Of a stretch of DNA of 64,000 bases, positions 29,393-38,430 are shown piece by piece. How positions within the stretch are numbered: the first letter of the stretch is position 1; every line of letters starts with the position of its first letter. Source of the DNA: an uncultured Aquabacterium sp. (GTDB taxonomy: Bacteria > Pseudomonadota > Gammaproteobacteria > Burkholderiales > Burkholderiaceae_C); assembly GCF_913773725.1 (NCBI RefSeq), contig NZ_CAJYGK010000160.1, positions 1 through 64,000 on the forward strand. Reading direction: 5' to 3'. Under the pieces are notes generated by a model. It worked only from the letters and a program-made list of their open reading frames with translations, had not been told where the DNA came from and ran no database searches. The position numbers and the translations under genes are program-made.

Positions 29393-29998
29393 TCAGGCCA
29401 GCCCTTCGGCCTTCAAGGTGCGCTGCACCGCCGGGCGTGCGCCCACACGGGCCTGGAAGGCCTGCAGCTGGGGCCAGGGCGTGAGGTCGAGCTTGATGAC
29501 CCGGGCCCAGCTCAGCACCACGAACAGGTAGATGTCGGCCACGCTGTAGCCTTCGGGCAGCAGGTATTCGCGGCCGGCCAGCTCGGTGTTGACGTAACCC
29601 AGGCGTTGTTTCAGGTTGGCCTGGGCGGCGGCCTTCATGTCGGGCGTCGAGTCGGGCTTGAAGAAGGGCGTGAAGCTCTTGTGGAGCTCGGTGCCGATGA
29701 AGGTCAGCCAGCGCTGCAGCTGGTAGCGCGCCAGGGTGCCGTTGGCGGGGGCCAGCTGCCGGTCGGGCACCTGGTCGGCCAGGAACTGGATGATGGCCGG
29801 CCCTTCGGTCAGCAGCACGCCGTTGTCCAGCTCCAGGGCCGGCACGTAGCCCTTGGGGTTGACCGCGCTGTAATCGGCGCCGGTGGCCGTGATCTTGGTG
29901 CGCAGGTCGACCTGCTCGGTGTTGTATGCCGGGCCGGACTCTTCCAGCACGATGTGGGGCGACAGCGAACAGACGCCGGGGGAGAAGTACAGTTTCAA
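29393..29998 (-). CDS. Glutathione S-transferase (beta class)
   Basis: 201 residues. The N-terminal thioredoxin-like domain starts MKLYFSPGVCSLSPHIVLEE; C10 in SPGVCSLSPH corresponds to the cysteine used by bacterial beta-class GSTs. GYVPALELDNG and LTEGPAIIQFLAD form the glutathione site. The helical C-terminal domain includes the SVADIYLFVVLSW capping motif. A cytosolic detoxifying or redox role is expected; the natural substrate is unknown. It stands alone, 66 bases upstream of the alpha/beta hydrolase stop. Confidence 0.9.
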   Translation of the reverse strand: MKLYFSPGVCSLSPHIVLEESGPAYNTEQVDLRTKITATGADYSAVNPKGYVPALELDNGVLLTEGPAIIQFLADQVPDRQLAPANGTLARYQLQRWLTFIGTELHKSFTPFFKPDSTPDMKAAAQANLKQRLGYVNTELAGREYLLPEGYSVADIYLFVVLSWARVIKLDLTPWPQLQAFQARVGARPAVQRTLKAEGLA

Positions 29999-30064
29999 GG
30001 ACGGCCCCTCAGGGGAAGAAAGCAGCCGGGATTGTGTGCCGGGCGCGCTATCCCCGTGGGTACG

Positions 30065-30997
30065 TCAGGCCTTTGCGCGGTAGGGCGCCGCCTGCCGCTG
30101 TTGCCGCTCGATGCGGCGCACATAGCCCCGCACCAGCCGGGCAAACAGCGCGGGCTGCTGCAGCGGCAGCCAGTGGCCGGCGTCCACCTCGACCCGGTGC
30201 AACTGCGGCACCCAGCGTGCCAGGTGGGCCGGGTCGCTCAAGGCCGGGCCGACAAAGCGGTCGCGCAGCGGCACGATGACCTGCACCGGGGCGTGCGCGT
30301 GGCGGTCGCCCGGCCCCAGCAGCCGGGGCAGCATGTTGGCGCGGTACAGCCGCATGCCGCGCACGCCGTCGGCGGTCTGCCCGGGGCGCGGCTCGGCCGG
30401 CGTGCGTTCCAGCCACTTCAGCCAGCGCGCCCAGTGCGGCCCCAGCACGGTGTGCCACATCACCGTGGGCAGCAGGGGCAGGTGGAAGAAGCCGATGTAC
30501 CACGAGCGCAGTCCCTGCATCAGGTACTGGCCCAGGTTGTGTGGGGTGGGGCGGCGGAGCCGGTCGCGCATCCAGTGGCCGGCATGATCGAGACAAGGGC
30601 CGGAACAGCTGGTGTACGAGGCGATGCGGCCGCGCAGGGTGGGATCGGTCACGGCCTCCCAGCCCTGGATCGAGCCCCAGTCGTGGGCCACGAGGTGGAC
30701 CGGCCGGTCGGGACTGAGGGCGTCGATCACCGCGCGCAGATCGGCCACCAGCCGGGGCAGCTGGTAGTCGGCCGTGCGCGCCGGCACGAACGAGGCGCCG
30801 GCACCGCGCACGTCGTAGGCCACGACCTGCCACTGATCGGCCAGCAGCGGCGCGATCCGGGCCCAGATGCCGCTGTGGTCCGGGTAGCCGTGGATGAAGA
30901 CGATGGTGCTGCGACCGGGTGAACCCCATTGCTGCACGGCCAGCGGGCCGTCGGGACCGTCGACCAGGCGGGCGCGGGGGATGAGGGTGGCGGACAT
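30065..30997 (-). CDS. Alpha/beta hydrolase, epoxide-hydrolase or dehalogenase-like
   Basis: 310 residues. Oxyanion region FIHGYPDHSGIW, nucleophile elbow VAHDWGS (Asp nucleophile, as in epoxide hydrolases and haloalkane dehalogenases rather than Ser esterases) and catalytic His in VEVDAGHWLPLQQP. The helical cap (about 135-215) includes two Trp-rich segments. No signal peptide. The substrate cannot be read from sequence; an Asp nucleophile makes hydrolysis of an epoxide or similar electrophile the best guess. Confidence 0.82.
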   Translation of the reverse strand: MSATLIPRARLVDGPDGPLAVQQWGSPGRSTIVFIHGYPDHSGIWARIAPLLADQWQVVAYDVRGAGASFVPARTADYQLPRLVADLRAVIDALSPDRPVHLVAHDWGSIQGWEAVTDPTLRGRIASYTSCSGPCLDHAGHWMRDRLRRPTPHNLGQYLMQGLRSWYIGFFHLPLLPTVMWHTVLGPHWARWLKWLERTPAEPRPGQTADGVRGMRLYRANMLPRLLGPGDRHAHAPVQVIVPLRDRFVGPALSDPAHLARWVPQLHRVEVDAGHWLPLQQPALFARLVRGYVRRIERQQRQAAPYRAKA

Positions 30998-31127
30998 GGA
31001 CGTGACCTCGCAGGGCGGGGGCTGCAGGGACGCAGCAGAGGGAGCTTCATCTTAGAAAGGCTCCTTGCCGGTGTGAGGTCGTGCGGACGACGTCCGGGGT
31101 GCTTGGACGACGTCTGGCGTCTTCCGC

Positions 31128-31559
31128 TCAGGGGCCGGCCTGCTGGGCCGACGCCGGCAGGCCGAACACGTGGTCGAACACCCAGTTGAAGCAGAAGGTG
31201 TAGACGAGGAAGAGCGCCACCAGGCCCAGGTCGGCCAGGAGGGCGGCCCACCAGCCCATGTCCAGCGCCCAGGCGATCAGCGGCAGCGTCATCAGCACCA
31301 GCCCGCCCTCGAAGCCGATGGCGTGCAGCGCGCGCCGCCTCGGGGTCCGGCGCCGGTCGACCTGCCGGCGCTCCCAGGCTTCGAACAGGGTGTTGTAGAC
31401 CAGGTTCCAGCTCACGGCGATCACCGAGCACGCGATGGCGAACGGGCCGGTGTCACCCAGGCCTTTGCCGGCGATCGGTTGCATGATCACGGCCAGCATG
31501 GCGATGGCCACGGCTTCGTACAGGGTGGCGTGCACCACTTTGCGTTTGATGCCCTGCAT
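31128..31559 (-). CDS. PACE-family multidrug efflux transporter
   Basis: 143 residues with four membrane segments arranged as two related halves, each carrying the bacterial transmembrane pair motif (RKVVHATLYEAVAI at the start, then RRRALHAIGFEGGLVLM). The conserved acidic residue in TM1 (Glu in TLYEAV) and the N-W-x-Y-N motif in WNLVYNTLFEAWE match PACE proteins such as AceI, which export chlorhexidine and diamines in exchange for protons. Given the polyamine locus elsewhere in the window, an amine export role is conceivable. The gene begins 19 bases past the glpR-like stop and follows it on the same strand. Confidence 0.85.
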   Translation of the reverse strand: MQGIKRKVVHATLYEAVAIAMLAVIMQPIAGKGLGDTGPFAIACSVIAVSWNLVYNTLFEAWERRQVDRRRTPRRRALHAIGFEGGLVLMTLPLIAWALDMGWWAALLADLGLVALFLVYTFCFNWVFDHVFGLPASAQQAGP

Positions 31560-31578
31560 GGGTCGTCTCCAGCGGGCG

Positions 31579-32403
31579 TCAGGACGCGATGGTCAGGGCC
31601 ACGTCCCAGTCCTGGAGCAATTGCGCGAAGGGCGGAGGCGGCAGGGCCTCGGTGAACACACGCCGCATGTGCCGCAGGTGGCCCACGCGTGCCAGCGCCG
31701 TCTGGCTGAACTTGCTGACGTCGGCCACCAGCCAGGCCGCGCGCGATTGCGCGAGCATCACTTGGCTGACGGGCAGTTCGCGCTGGTCGCGGTCGCGCAG
31801 GCTGCCATCCGGGTCGATGCCCAGCGTGGTCTGGATGGCGATGTCCACCTTGAACTGCTTGAGGAAGTCGACGGTGCTGTCGCCTTCGAGCGCGCTGTCG
31901 CGGTGGCGCAGTGTGCCGCCGGCCACGTGCACCTTGCAGTCGCTGTGCTCATTGAGCAACTGGGCCACGTGCAGGTTGTGGGTGACCACCGTCAGCCCCG
32001 GCTTGTGGAGCAGCTCGCGGGCCACGGCCTCGACCGTGGTGCCCACGCCGAGCATCAGGGTGGCGCCGTCCGGGATGGCCCCCGCGACGGAGCGCGCGAT
32101 GCGGGCCTTGGCATCGGCCTGCATGGCCTGGCGTTCTTTCCAGGCCCCGATGCGCGCGGGTTCCCGTGGCAGGCTCACGCCGCCATGAAAACGCTGCAGC
32201 AGGCCCGCATCCGCGAGCCGCTGCACATCGCGGCGCACCGTTTGCATCGTCACGTCCAGCCGCTGTGCCAGACGCTCCACCGACACCGCACCGCGCGCCC
32301 GCACCTCTTCCAGCAGAGAAAGCTGCCGGGGATTGGGGCTCCATGGTGTCTGCGGGCGGGTGGTCGGTTCCTCCGTGTGATGTGTTGTGTTTTCCGCGTT
32401 CAT
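31579..32403 (-). CDS. glpR: DeoR/GlpR-family transcriptional regulator
   Basis: 274 residues from the ATG at 32403. The N-terminal winged helix (about 25-75) reads RGAVSVERLAQRLDVTMQTV, then RRDVQRLADAG and LLQRFHGG. The C-terminal DeoR sensor domain has the usual LMLGVGTTVEAVA and ADVSKFSQTALARV blocks. It is divergent from a glpD gene 110 bases away, as expected for a repressor of glycerol-3-phosphate catabolism; GlpR repressors respond to glycerol-3-phosphate. The first 20 residues are polar and family-atypical; a later start is possible but unsupported. Confidence 0.85.
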   Translation of the reverse strand: MNAENTTHHTEEPTTRPQTPWSPNPRQLSLLEEVRARGAVSVERLAQRLDVTMQTVRRDVQRLADAGLLQRFHGGVSLPREPARIGAWKERQAMQADAKARIARSVAGAIPDGATLMLGVGTTVEAVARELLHKPGLTVVTHNLHVAQLLNEHSDCKVHVAGGTLRHRDSALEGDSTVDFLKQFKVDIAIQTTLGIDPDGSLRDRDQRELPVSQVMLAQSRAAWLVADVSKFSQTALARVGHLRHMRRVFTEALPPPPFAQLLQDWDVALTIAS

Positions 32404-32415
32404 CTTTCCGAGGGT

Positions 32416-32432
32416 ATCCGAAAAGATCCGAA
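32416..32432. promoter_or_regulatory. Candidate operator in the glpR-glpD intergenic region
   Basis: Two copies of ATCCGAA start exactly 10 bases apart (32416 and 32426), so they lie on the same face of the helix. They sit just upstream of the glpR start in an A-rich patch within GC-rich DNA. This is where a DeoR-family repressor controlling the divergent pair could bind. No experimental pattern for this exact site is known to me. Confidence 0.35.
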
Positions 32433-32512
32433 CACAAAAGAAGACAAACGCGCGTTCCAGGGGCTTGAGGCTGTCGTTCAATGGCAGGGTCGCCGCTGCC
32501 TGTCCGCCCATC

Positions 32513-34168
32513 ATGTCGATGCTGTCTTCGCCCGCCGTGCTGCCCGATGAAACCGTGGACCACCATGCCGACGTGCTCGTGGTGGGCGGCGGGCTGCACG
32601 GCTGTGCCATTGCACGCGACCTGGCGGGGCGCGGCTGGCGGGTGCTGCTGTGTGAACAGGACGACCTGGCTGCCCACGCGTCGGGGGCCACCGGCAAGCT
32701 GGTGCATGGGGGCCTGCGTGAACTGGCGCGGCTGGACCTGGGCGGGGTGAAGCGGGCGCTGCTGGAGCGCCACCGGCTGTTGCATGCCGCCCCGCATCTG
32801 CTGTCGCCAGTCCGGCTGGTGATGCCGCACGACGACGGCATGCGCACGGCGTCCCTGATCCGCCTGGGCCTGTGGTGGCACGACCAGCTTGCCGCCGACA
32901 GCGGCCTGGCGCCCAGCGAGGCCGTGGGGCTGCGCCGATCCCGGCTGGGCGCGCTGCTGCAGCCTGGGTGGTCCCGCGCGTTCGTCTACACCGAGGTGAT
33001 GGCCGACGACACGCGGCTGGCCGTGCTGTGCGCCCGCGATGCTGCCGAACAGGGGGCGCTGGTGCTGACCCGCACCCGCTGCGAGCAGGCTGTGCCGCGA
33101 GAAGGGGGCTGGCGGGCCACGCTGGCCCGACGCGATCCTGCCGCGGGGCAGGTGGTGCGGCGTCTGCAGGTGCAGGCGCGGGTCGTCGTGAACGCGGCGG
33201 GAGCCTGGGCGCCGGGTGTGCTCGGCGACGTGCTGGGCCTTGCGCCTGCCGCCGGCGCGCTGCAGAACGGCGAGCCTGCGGGCTGGAGCTGGCAGCGGAG
33301 CACCCACATGGTCGTGCCCCGTTGCAGCGACCCGGACCATGGCTGCGTCTTCCATACGCGGTCGGGGCGCTTCGTCTTCGCGCTGCCCTATGAGCGGCAT
33401 TTCACCCTCATCGGAGCCGTCGAGCACGCTCACCAAGGCGCCCTGGATGTGGCGGCGTCTGCGCAGGACATCGGCTTGCTCTGCGAGGAGGTGGGGCGTT
33501 ACCTGATCCGCCCGCCCCGCCCCGAGGACGTGGTGTGGGCTTATGCGGGCCTGCGCGGATCGCCGCAGCGTTCACGCCGTGGCGAAGAGGGTGCCCTGGG
33601 CCGTCATCTGCTGCAGGCTCAGGTGCGCCCTGCACCCGTGCTCACGGTCTGGGGGGGCACGCTGTCGTCGTTCCGGTTGCTGGCGGAGCAGGCGGCTGAC
33701 CAGGTCGGCGACCTGCTGGGTGAGCGGCGACTGGCCTGGACGGCCGAGGCCGCGCTGCCCGGGGGACTGCTGGGCGAGCTGCTGGACAAGCGGGTGTCGC
33801 CCGAACTGGACATGCTGGCGTTCCAGTCACGCCTGCGCCAGCGCCATCCCTGGCTGGACCTGCCCTTGCTGCGCCGCTGGACGCGGGCCTATGGCAGCCG
33901 GGTGCTGCGCCTGCTGGACGGGGTGCGGGGCCGAGGCGACCTGGGCGCCGAGGTGCTGCCCGATCTGTTCGAGGCCGAGCTCTACCACCTGCGCCGCCAG
34001 GAATGGGCGATGACGGCCGAGGACGTGCTGTGGTGGCGCAGCAAGCTGGGCCTGCATGCCACGCCCGCGCAGCGCGAGGCCCTGGCAGACTGGTTCGCGC
34101 GCCAGCATTGCGGCACCGGGCAGGCCGACATGGTCTGGCTGCACGGCGCGACCGGCACGGCGGGCTGA
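32513..34168 (+). CDS. glpD: Aerobic glycerol-3-phosphate dehydrogenase
   Basis: 551 residues. FAD-binding N-terminus DVLVVGGGLHGCAIARDLAG, then SGATGKLVHGGLRELARLD corresponding to the glycerophosphate-site signature SSKLIHGGLRYLE in GlpD, altered here at several positions. FVFALPYERHFTLIGAVEH and WAYAGLRGSPQ fit the family, and the C-terminal helical domain runs to about 535. It oxidises sn-glycerol-3-phosphate to DHAP and passes electrons to quinone at the inner membrane. Divergent from the GlpR-type repressor. The Ser-to-Ala/Gly change in the signature makes it a divergent member. Confidence 0.87.
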   Translation: MSMLSSPAVLPDETVDHHADVLVVGGGLHGCAIARDLAGRGWRVLLCEQDDLAAHASGATGKLVHGGLRELARLDLGGVKRALLERHRLLHAAPHLLSPVRLVMPHDDGMRTASLIRLGLWWHDQLAADSGLAPSEAVGLRRSRLGALLQPGWSRAFVYTEVMADDTRLAVLCARDAAEQGALVLTRTRCEQAVPREGGWRATLARRDPAAGQVVRRLQVQARVVVNAAGAWAPGVLGDVLGLAPAAGALQNGEPAGWSWQRSTHMVVPRCSDPDHGCVFHTRSGRFVFALPYERHFTLIGAVEHAHQGALDVAASAQDIGLLCEEVGRYLIRPPRPEDVVWAYAGLRGSPQRSRRGEEGALGRHLLQAQVRPAPVLTVWGGTLSSFRLLAEQAADQVGDLLGERRLAWTAEAALPGGLLGELLDKRVSPELDMLAFQSRLRQRHPWLDLPLLRRWTRAYGSRVLRLLDGVRGRGDLGAEVLPDLFEAELYHLRRQEWAMTAEDVLWWRSKLGLHATPAQREALADWFARQHCGTGQADMVWLHGATGTAG

Positions 34169-34190
34169 GCCGCGGCGTGCCGGCATGGGG

Positions 34191-35174
34191 TCAGTCTTCG
34201 CCGCGGGGCATCAGGCAGTGGCCGCGGGCCTGGGCCACGGGTCGCTGCGGGTCATCCTGCCAGATGTTGACCTGGACCAGGGCCACGCGGTTGCCCTGCC
34301 GCACGGTTGTGCCCTGCACGAAGGTGTCGACCGGCTTGGCCGAGCGCAGGTAGGCGATGGCGAAGTCGACCCCGCGCGGCACGCCCTGCAGGCCCGGGTT
34401 GGTGGCCACCAGGTGCAGGATCATCCCCGTTTCACCGAAGCCGGCCAGCACGCCGCCGTGCAGTGCCGGCAGGATGGGGTTGCCGATCAGATCGGGCTTG
34501 AAGGGCAGTCGGAACACCGGGCCTGCGTCCACCTGTGGCTGCTGGTGCACGTTCAGGAAGTCCACATAGGGCGAGCGGCCCGGCGGGATGGCCAGGGTCT
34601 CCGGCAGATCGGCCGGGGTGCTCTGGAAGACCTGGCTGGGTTCGATGCTCACCGGTGCGCTGAGCGAGGCCGCGGCCTGGTCGGGGCTCATGGGCGCCGC
34701 GGCGGTGGGTGCCGAGCCGGCTCGTTCCTGGCGCCGGGTGTTGGCCGTGGCGCGCATGAAGGTCGCGTTCACCATGGCCACCGGTTCGGCCCGGCCCGGC
34801 TGGAACAGCTCGCCGCGGACGAAGGCCACGCTGCGCGACACACGGTGGCACTCGGCGCGGCAGACGATCTCCTGGTTGGCCAGCGCGGGGCGCAGGTAGT
34901 CCATGCGCAGGTCCAGCGTGGCAAAGGGCTCGATCTCGGTCAGCGCGGTGCCGACGGCCACGCCGCACGCGGTGTCTGCCAGCACGCTGAGCACACCCGG
35001 GTGAATCAGGCCGCGTTCGGTGTCGCCGGTCCAGGTGTCGCGTGCCGGCAGACCGAGGCCGGCCCGGCCTTCGCCGACTTCGGTGACGTACATGCCGGAG
35101 GCCCGGGCATAGGGGATGCCCTTGATGAACGCCTCCACCCATTGCAGGCGACCATTGTTCGAAAAGATGTCCAT
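34191..35174 (-). CDS. Double-hotdog acyl-CoA thioesterase (PaaI-like)
   Basis: 327 residues made of two hotdog domains joined by an Ala/Pro linker (about 145-195). Domain 1 carries GLIHPGVLSVLADTACGVAVG, the helix and catalytic region of PaaI-type thioesterases; domain 2 carries PALHGGVLAGFGETGMI, the equivalent segment. Each half also has the following strand (LDLRMDYLRPA, VDFAIAYLRSA). The enzyme probably hydrolyses acyl- or aryl-CoA thioesters. Tandem fusion of two PaaI-like domains replaces the usual dimer. The gene is convergent with glpD. Confidence 0.88.
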   Translation of the reverse strand: MDIFSNNGRLQWVEAFIKGIPYARASGMYVTEVGEGRAGLGLPARDTWTGDTERGLIHPGVLSVLADTACGVAVGTALTEIEPFATLDLRMDYLRPALANQEIVCRAECHRVSRSVAFVRGELFQPGRAEPVAMVNATFMRATANTRRQERAGSAPTAAAPMSPDQAAASLSAPVSIEPSQVFQSTPADLPETLAIPPGRSPYVDFLNVHQQPQVDAGPVFRLPFKPDLIGNPILPALHGGVLAGFGETGMILHLVATNPGLQGVPRGVDFAIAYLRSAKPVDTFVQGTTVRQGNRVALVQVNIWQDDPQRPVAQARGHCLMPRGED

Positions 35175-35283
35175 GGGCCGAGATTGTCCACAGCCTGCAT
35201 GCCCACTTCTCGCGCCGGCTTGTAAAAGGTAATCCGGCTTTCCGACCCGGTAAGCGCCGTGTGTGCCCGGCTGGCGTATCCGG

Positions 35284-35862
35284 TCAGCGCCGCGGCTGCA
35301 GGTCGATCGCCAGCCCCGTGTCCGTCACGCGCAGCCCGCTCACCTCGTAGCCCATGCGGTCGGCGGTGCGCAGGTCCTCGGGCTTGAACTGGTGGATCAC
35401 CTGATCCTCCAGGCGGTCCTCCGCCAACCAGGCGCCCAGCCGGGTCAGCTGGTGGCGGGCCGCGGCGGGCAGGCCGGACAGCTGGATGTCTTCCACGCGC
35501 ACCTGGCTCAGCCGCACGCTCAGGTCCTGCGGCTCGTAGCGCAGCCCGAAGCTCATGGCCACCTTGCCCGTGTAGGCCTGGCCCATCAGCAGGTCACGCG
35601 CCTGCAGCGGCACCGCGGCCAGCACGCGGTTGTCCTGGGGTTGCAGTGTCAGCTCGGGCAGGCCGGCCTGCACGTCCAGCAGGTTGAGCAGGCGCCGTGT
35701 GGTCGGGAAGCGCTTGCCCAGCTTGCTCAGCAGCTCTTCTCGTGTGATGACGACCGTACGCGGCCCGAACAGGCGGGCGCAGGCCCCCAGCGCCAGGGTG
35801 GCGGGCAGCACGGTGGCCAGGCGCAGCAGGTGACGACGGGGCGGGGTGGGGGCGTGGTGCAT
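35284..35862 (-). CDS. DUF1439 lipoprotein
   Basis: 192 residues. An Arg-rich N-terminus and hydrophobic segment end in lipobox ALGAC, followed by a compact alpha/beta domain with ITREELLSKLGKRFP and QVRVEDIQLSGLP, as in DUF1439 proteins (E. coli YceB type). Likely a periplasm-facing lipoprotein of unknown function with a lipid-binding-like fold. It starts six bases after the PIN-gene stop, so the two genes are cotranscribed. Confidence 0.85.
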   Translation of the reverse strand: MHHAPTPPRRHLLRLATVLPATLALGACARLFGPRTVVITREELLSKLGKRFPTTRRLLNLLDVQAGLPELTLQPQDNRVLAAVPLQARDLLMGQAYTGKVAMSFGLRYEPQDLSVRLSQVRVEDIQLSGLPAAARHQLTRLGAWLAEDRLEDQVIHQFKPEDLRTADRMGYEVSGLRVTDTGLAIDLQPRR

Positions 35863-35868
35863 GGGCGG

Positions 35869-36342
35869 TCAGACGGTGGACGAGGTGACGACAGGGGCCA
35901 TGCCGGGGCGCAGGCAGGCGCCGTGCCGGCCGACCCAGTCCTGCAGGCTCAGCACCTCCAGGCCGGTGCGCTTGCGCGCGCGCGAGGCCAGCTTCAGCAG
36001 CGCTGCGTCCTTGGTGAACAGCCAGGTGGCGCCCACATGCAGGGCCAGGTCGATGAAGACCTGGTCATCCGGGTCCTTGCAGCGCAGCGGGCCGCGCGGC
36101 GGCTCGGCCACCATCTCGGCGTGTGCGAACACCGTGGTGGTCCAGGCCGGGTCGGGCTGCCAGCGGGCAAAGGCGCTGCGCGGCCACACGTGATGCCACT
36201 CGGTTTCCATCGCGGGGGTGGCGAGCCAGCGCAGCGTGCCGGCGGCCAGCGCCGCGGCCACGGGCAGGGCGGCCGGGTCCTTGAACACCCGCCAGTCGAG
36301 CAGGGCGTTGGTGTCGAGGATGGCGATCGGGGCGCCGTTCAT
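35869..36342 (-). CDS. PIN-domain protein, putative toxin-type ribonuclease
   Basis: 157 residues from the ATG at 36342 (MNGAPIAILDTNALLDWRVF). The acidic PIN active-site residues are visible: D in ILDTNALLD, E in AMETEWHHV, D in KDPDDQVFIDLAL and D in TKDAALLKLA. This subgroup is often annotated as a toxin component, but I see no antitoxin gene beside it; upstream is mnmA and downstream the DUF1439 gene. It may be a housekeeping nuclease rather than a TA toxin. Confidence 0.82.
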   Translation of the reverse strand: MNGAPIAILDTNALLDWRVFKDPAALPVAAALAAGTLRWLATPAMETEWHHVWPRSAFARWQPDPAWTTTVFAHAEMVAEPPRGPLRCKDPDDQVFIDLALHVGATWLFTKDAALLKLASRARKRTGLEVLSLQDWVGRHGACLRPGMAPVVTSSTV

Positions 36343-36385
36343 CGTGTGATCCGGCTGAGGCCCGGGCGGGCGCTTGCGCTGCGGT

Positions 36386-37525
36386 TCATGCCGCGCTCGC
36401 GATGACGCCGCCGCCCAGGCACACATCGCCCTGGTACAGCACGGCCGATTGCCCCGGCGTGACCGCCCATTGCGCCTCGGGGAAACGCAGCGCGATCCGG
36501 CTGGTGCTGGCGTCCGTGACCTCGCACGGTGCGTCGGCCTGGCGGTAGCGCGTCTTGGCGCCCACGCCGGCCTCGCCGACTTGCGGCCCGCGGCCGTCGA
36601 CCCAGCTCAGGTCGTCGGCCACCAGCGTGTGCTGCTGCAGCCACGGGTGGTCATGGCCTTGCACCACGTACAGCGTGTTCTTTTCAAGGTCCTTGCGCGC
36701 CACGAACCAGGGCTCGTGCTCGCCGCCGCCCCGCGGGGCGCCCTTGTCCTTCACGCCCCCGATGCCGATGCCCTTGCGCTGCCCCAGCGTGTAGAAGCTC
36801 AGGCCCACGTGCTCGCCCAGCTTGCGGCCGCGGTCGTCCTGGATGGGCCCGGGCGTGTTGCTCAGATAGCGGTTGAGGAACTCGCGGAACGGCCGCTCAC
36901 CGATGAAGCAGATGCCGGTCGAGTCCTTCTTCTTGGCGTTGGGCAGCCCGATCTCGGCCGCGATGCGGCGCACCTCGGTCTTGGGCAGCTCGCCCACGGG
37001 GAACATCGTCTTGCTCAGCTGCGCCTGGTTCAGCCGGTGCAGGAAGTAACTCTGGTCCTTCAGCGGGTCCAGCCCCTTGAGCAGTTCATAGCGCAGGCCC
37101 TGCTGGTGCGCGAACGCGGCATCCGGCACGGCCCGCACCCGCGCGTAGTGGCCGGTGGCGATCTTCTCGGCGCCCAGCCGCATCGCGTGGTCCAGAAAGG
37201 CCTTGAACTTGATCTCGGCGTTGCACAGCACATCCGGGTTGGGCGTGCGCCCGGCCTGGTACTCGCGCAGGAACTCGGCGAACACGCGGTCCTTGTAGTC
37301 GGCCGCGAAGTTCACGTGCTCGATCTCGATGCCGATCACGTCGGCCACCGAGGCGGCATCCAGGAAGTCCTGGCGCGACGAGCAGTATTCGCTGTCGTCG
37401 TCGTCTTCCCAGTTCTTCATGAAGATGCCGATGACCTCGTGGCCCTGCTGCTTCAACAGCCAGGCGGTGACAGCGGAATCGACCCCGCCGCTGAGGCCGA
37501 CGACCACGCGTTGCTTGGAACTCAT
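36386..37525 (-). CDS. mnmA: tRNA-specific 2-thiouridylase MnmA
   Basis: 379 residues. PP-loop [18 protein letters not shown], the catalytic cysteine in [13 protein letters not shown] and the second cysteine in [13 protein letters not shown] are all present, with [20 protein letters not shown] in the central domain. It thiolates U34 of Lys, Glu and Gln tRNAs using persulfide sulfur. The insertion [13 protein letters not shown] near the N-terminus is usual. It lies 76 bases after the nudJ stop on the same strand, the same order as in enterobacteria. Confidence 0.96.
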   Translation of the reverse strand: MSSKQRVVVGLSGGVDSAVTAWLLKQQGHEVIGIFMKNWEDDDDSEYCSSRQDFLDAASVADVIGIEIEHVNFAADYKDRVFAEFLREYQAGRTPNPDVLCNAEIKFKAFLDHAMRLGAEKIATGHYARVRAVPDAAFAHQQGLRYELLKGLDPLKDQSYFLHRLNQAQLSKTMFPVGELPKTEVRRIAAEIGLPNAKKKDSTGICFIGERPFREFLNRYLSNTPGPIQDDRGRKLGEHVGLSFYTLGQRKGIGIGGVKDKGAPRGGGEHEPWFVARKDLEKNTLYVVQGHDHPWLQQHTLVADDLSWVDGRGPQVGEAGVGAKTRYRQADAPCEVTDASTSRIALRFPEAQWAVTPGQSAVLYQGDVCLGGGVIASAA

Positions 37526-37601
37526 GCAATGACCAATGGCAACAGCCGCCTCGCGGGCGGCTGATTCAGGAAAAGAACGGCGAGGCCAGCCGGGCCCGGC
37601 G

Positions 37602-38156
37602 TCAGACCTCGCGGTGGTGGGCCGGCGCGCGGAACACGCTGTCGTGCACCGTCAGGATCTCGAGAGGATACCGCTGACCGGCCAGGTACGCTTCGATGCA
37701 CTCGAGCACCAGCGGGCTGCGGTGGCGTTCGGGGCAGGCCCGGATCTCGTCGGCCGTCATCCACACGGTGCGCACGATGCCGTCGTCCAGTTCCAGCAGC
37801 GGATCGGCTTCCGAGACCGAACCGAAGAAGGCCAGGCGCAGGTAGGTGATGTCCTCGCCGGTGCGGGTGCGCCGGAAGCGGGACATGTACATGCCCAGGA
37901 AGCCCTCTGGCGTGAAGCGGCGGCCGGTTTCTTCCAGGGCCTCGCGCACGCAGGCATCAATCGGGGATTCGCCCGGGTCGAGGTGACCTGCCGGGTTGTT
38001 CAGCAGCAGCCCGTCGGAGGTGTCTTCCTCGACCAGCAGGAAGCGACCCTCGTGCTCGATCACGGCCGCCACGGTGACGTTGGGCTTCCACCGCACCTTC
38101 GGCGCGTGGACCGGCTCGGACAGCGGCGCCGCCGCCAGGATGTCTGCGGTGTTCAT
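37602..38156 (-). CDS. nudJ: NUDIX hydrolase, NudJ-like
   Basis: 184 residues. Complete Nudix box beginning [20 protein letters not shown] (G-x5-E-x7-REUxEExGU), with a preceding strand [19 protein letters not shown]. NudJ acts on nucleoside di- or triphosphates and on the thiamine precursor HMP-PP. Adjacency to mnmA is conserved with E. coli nudJ-mnmA and supports the name. The ATG at 38156 is preferred to a much longer unsupported upstream frame; no strong ribosome-binding site is visible. Confidence 0.88.
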   Translation of the reverse strand: MNTADILAAAPLSEPVHAPKVRWKPNVTVAAVIEHEGRFLLVEEDTSDGLLLNNPAGHLDPGESPIDACVREALEETGRRFTPEGFLGMYMSRFRRTRTGEDITYLRLAFFGSVSEADPLLELDDGIVRTVWMTADEIRACPERHRSPLVLECIEAYLAGQRYPLEILTVHDSVFRAPAHHREV

Positions 38157-38321
38157 GGAGGCAGAATTATCCGTCAAGCCCGTGTCAAACGTGTGGCAAA
38201 CCGCCTGATGTCCCACCGAATGAGCGGGAGGTTTGACGCGCATCACACCCTGTAACTGACAACAGTCGTCCCCAGAATGAGGGTGTTCCCGGCCCAAAAT
38301 CGAACGACCGTGCGGCGCCGG

Positions 38322-38345
38322 GGCGCCCAGGGACGTCTGGGCGCC
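38322..38345 (+). promoter_or_regulatory. Strong hairpin in the pntAA upstream region
   Basis: GGCGCCCAG and CTGGGCGCC form a perfect 9-bp stem around a 6-base loop, 85 bases before the pntAA start. No T-run follows, so it is not a standard intrinsic terminator. It could be an operator dyad or, if transcription starts upstream, a leader structure. The 38157-38430 interval shows nothing else clear apart from the AGGAG before pntAA. Confidence 0.4.
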
Positions 38346-38430
38346 ACAAACCTTGTGTATGCTGACACGTTTGGTAAAGACCAGTGAAGCCGTCCGTGCC
38401 CGCGGGCGGTCTGACCAGTAGGAGACTCGA

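Noticed and set aside
35869-36342. Toxin-antitoxin pair around the PIN gene
   Set aside because: No small antitoxin gene upstream; neighbours are mnmA and a DUF1439 lipoprotein gene.
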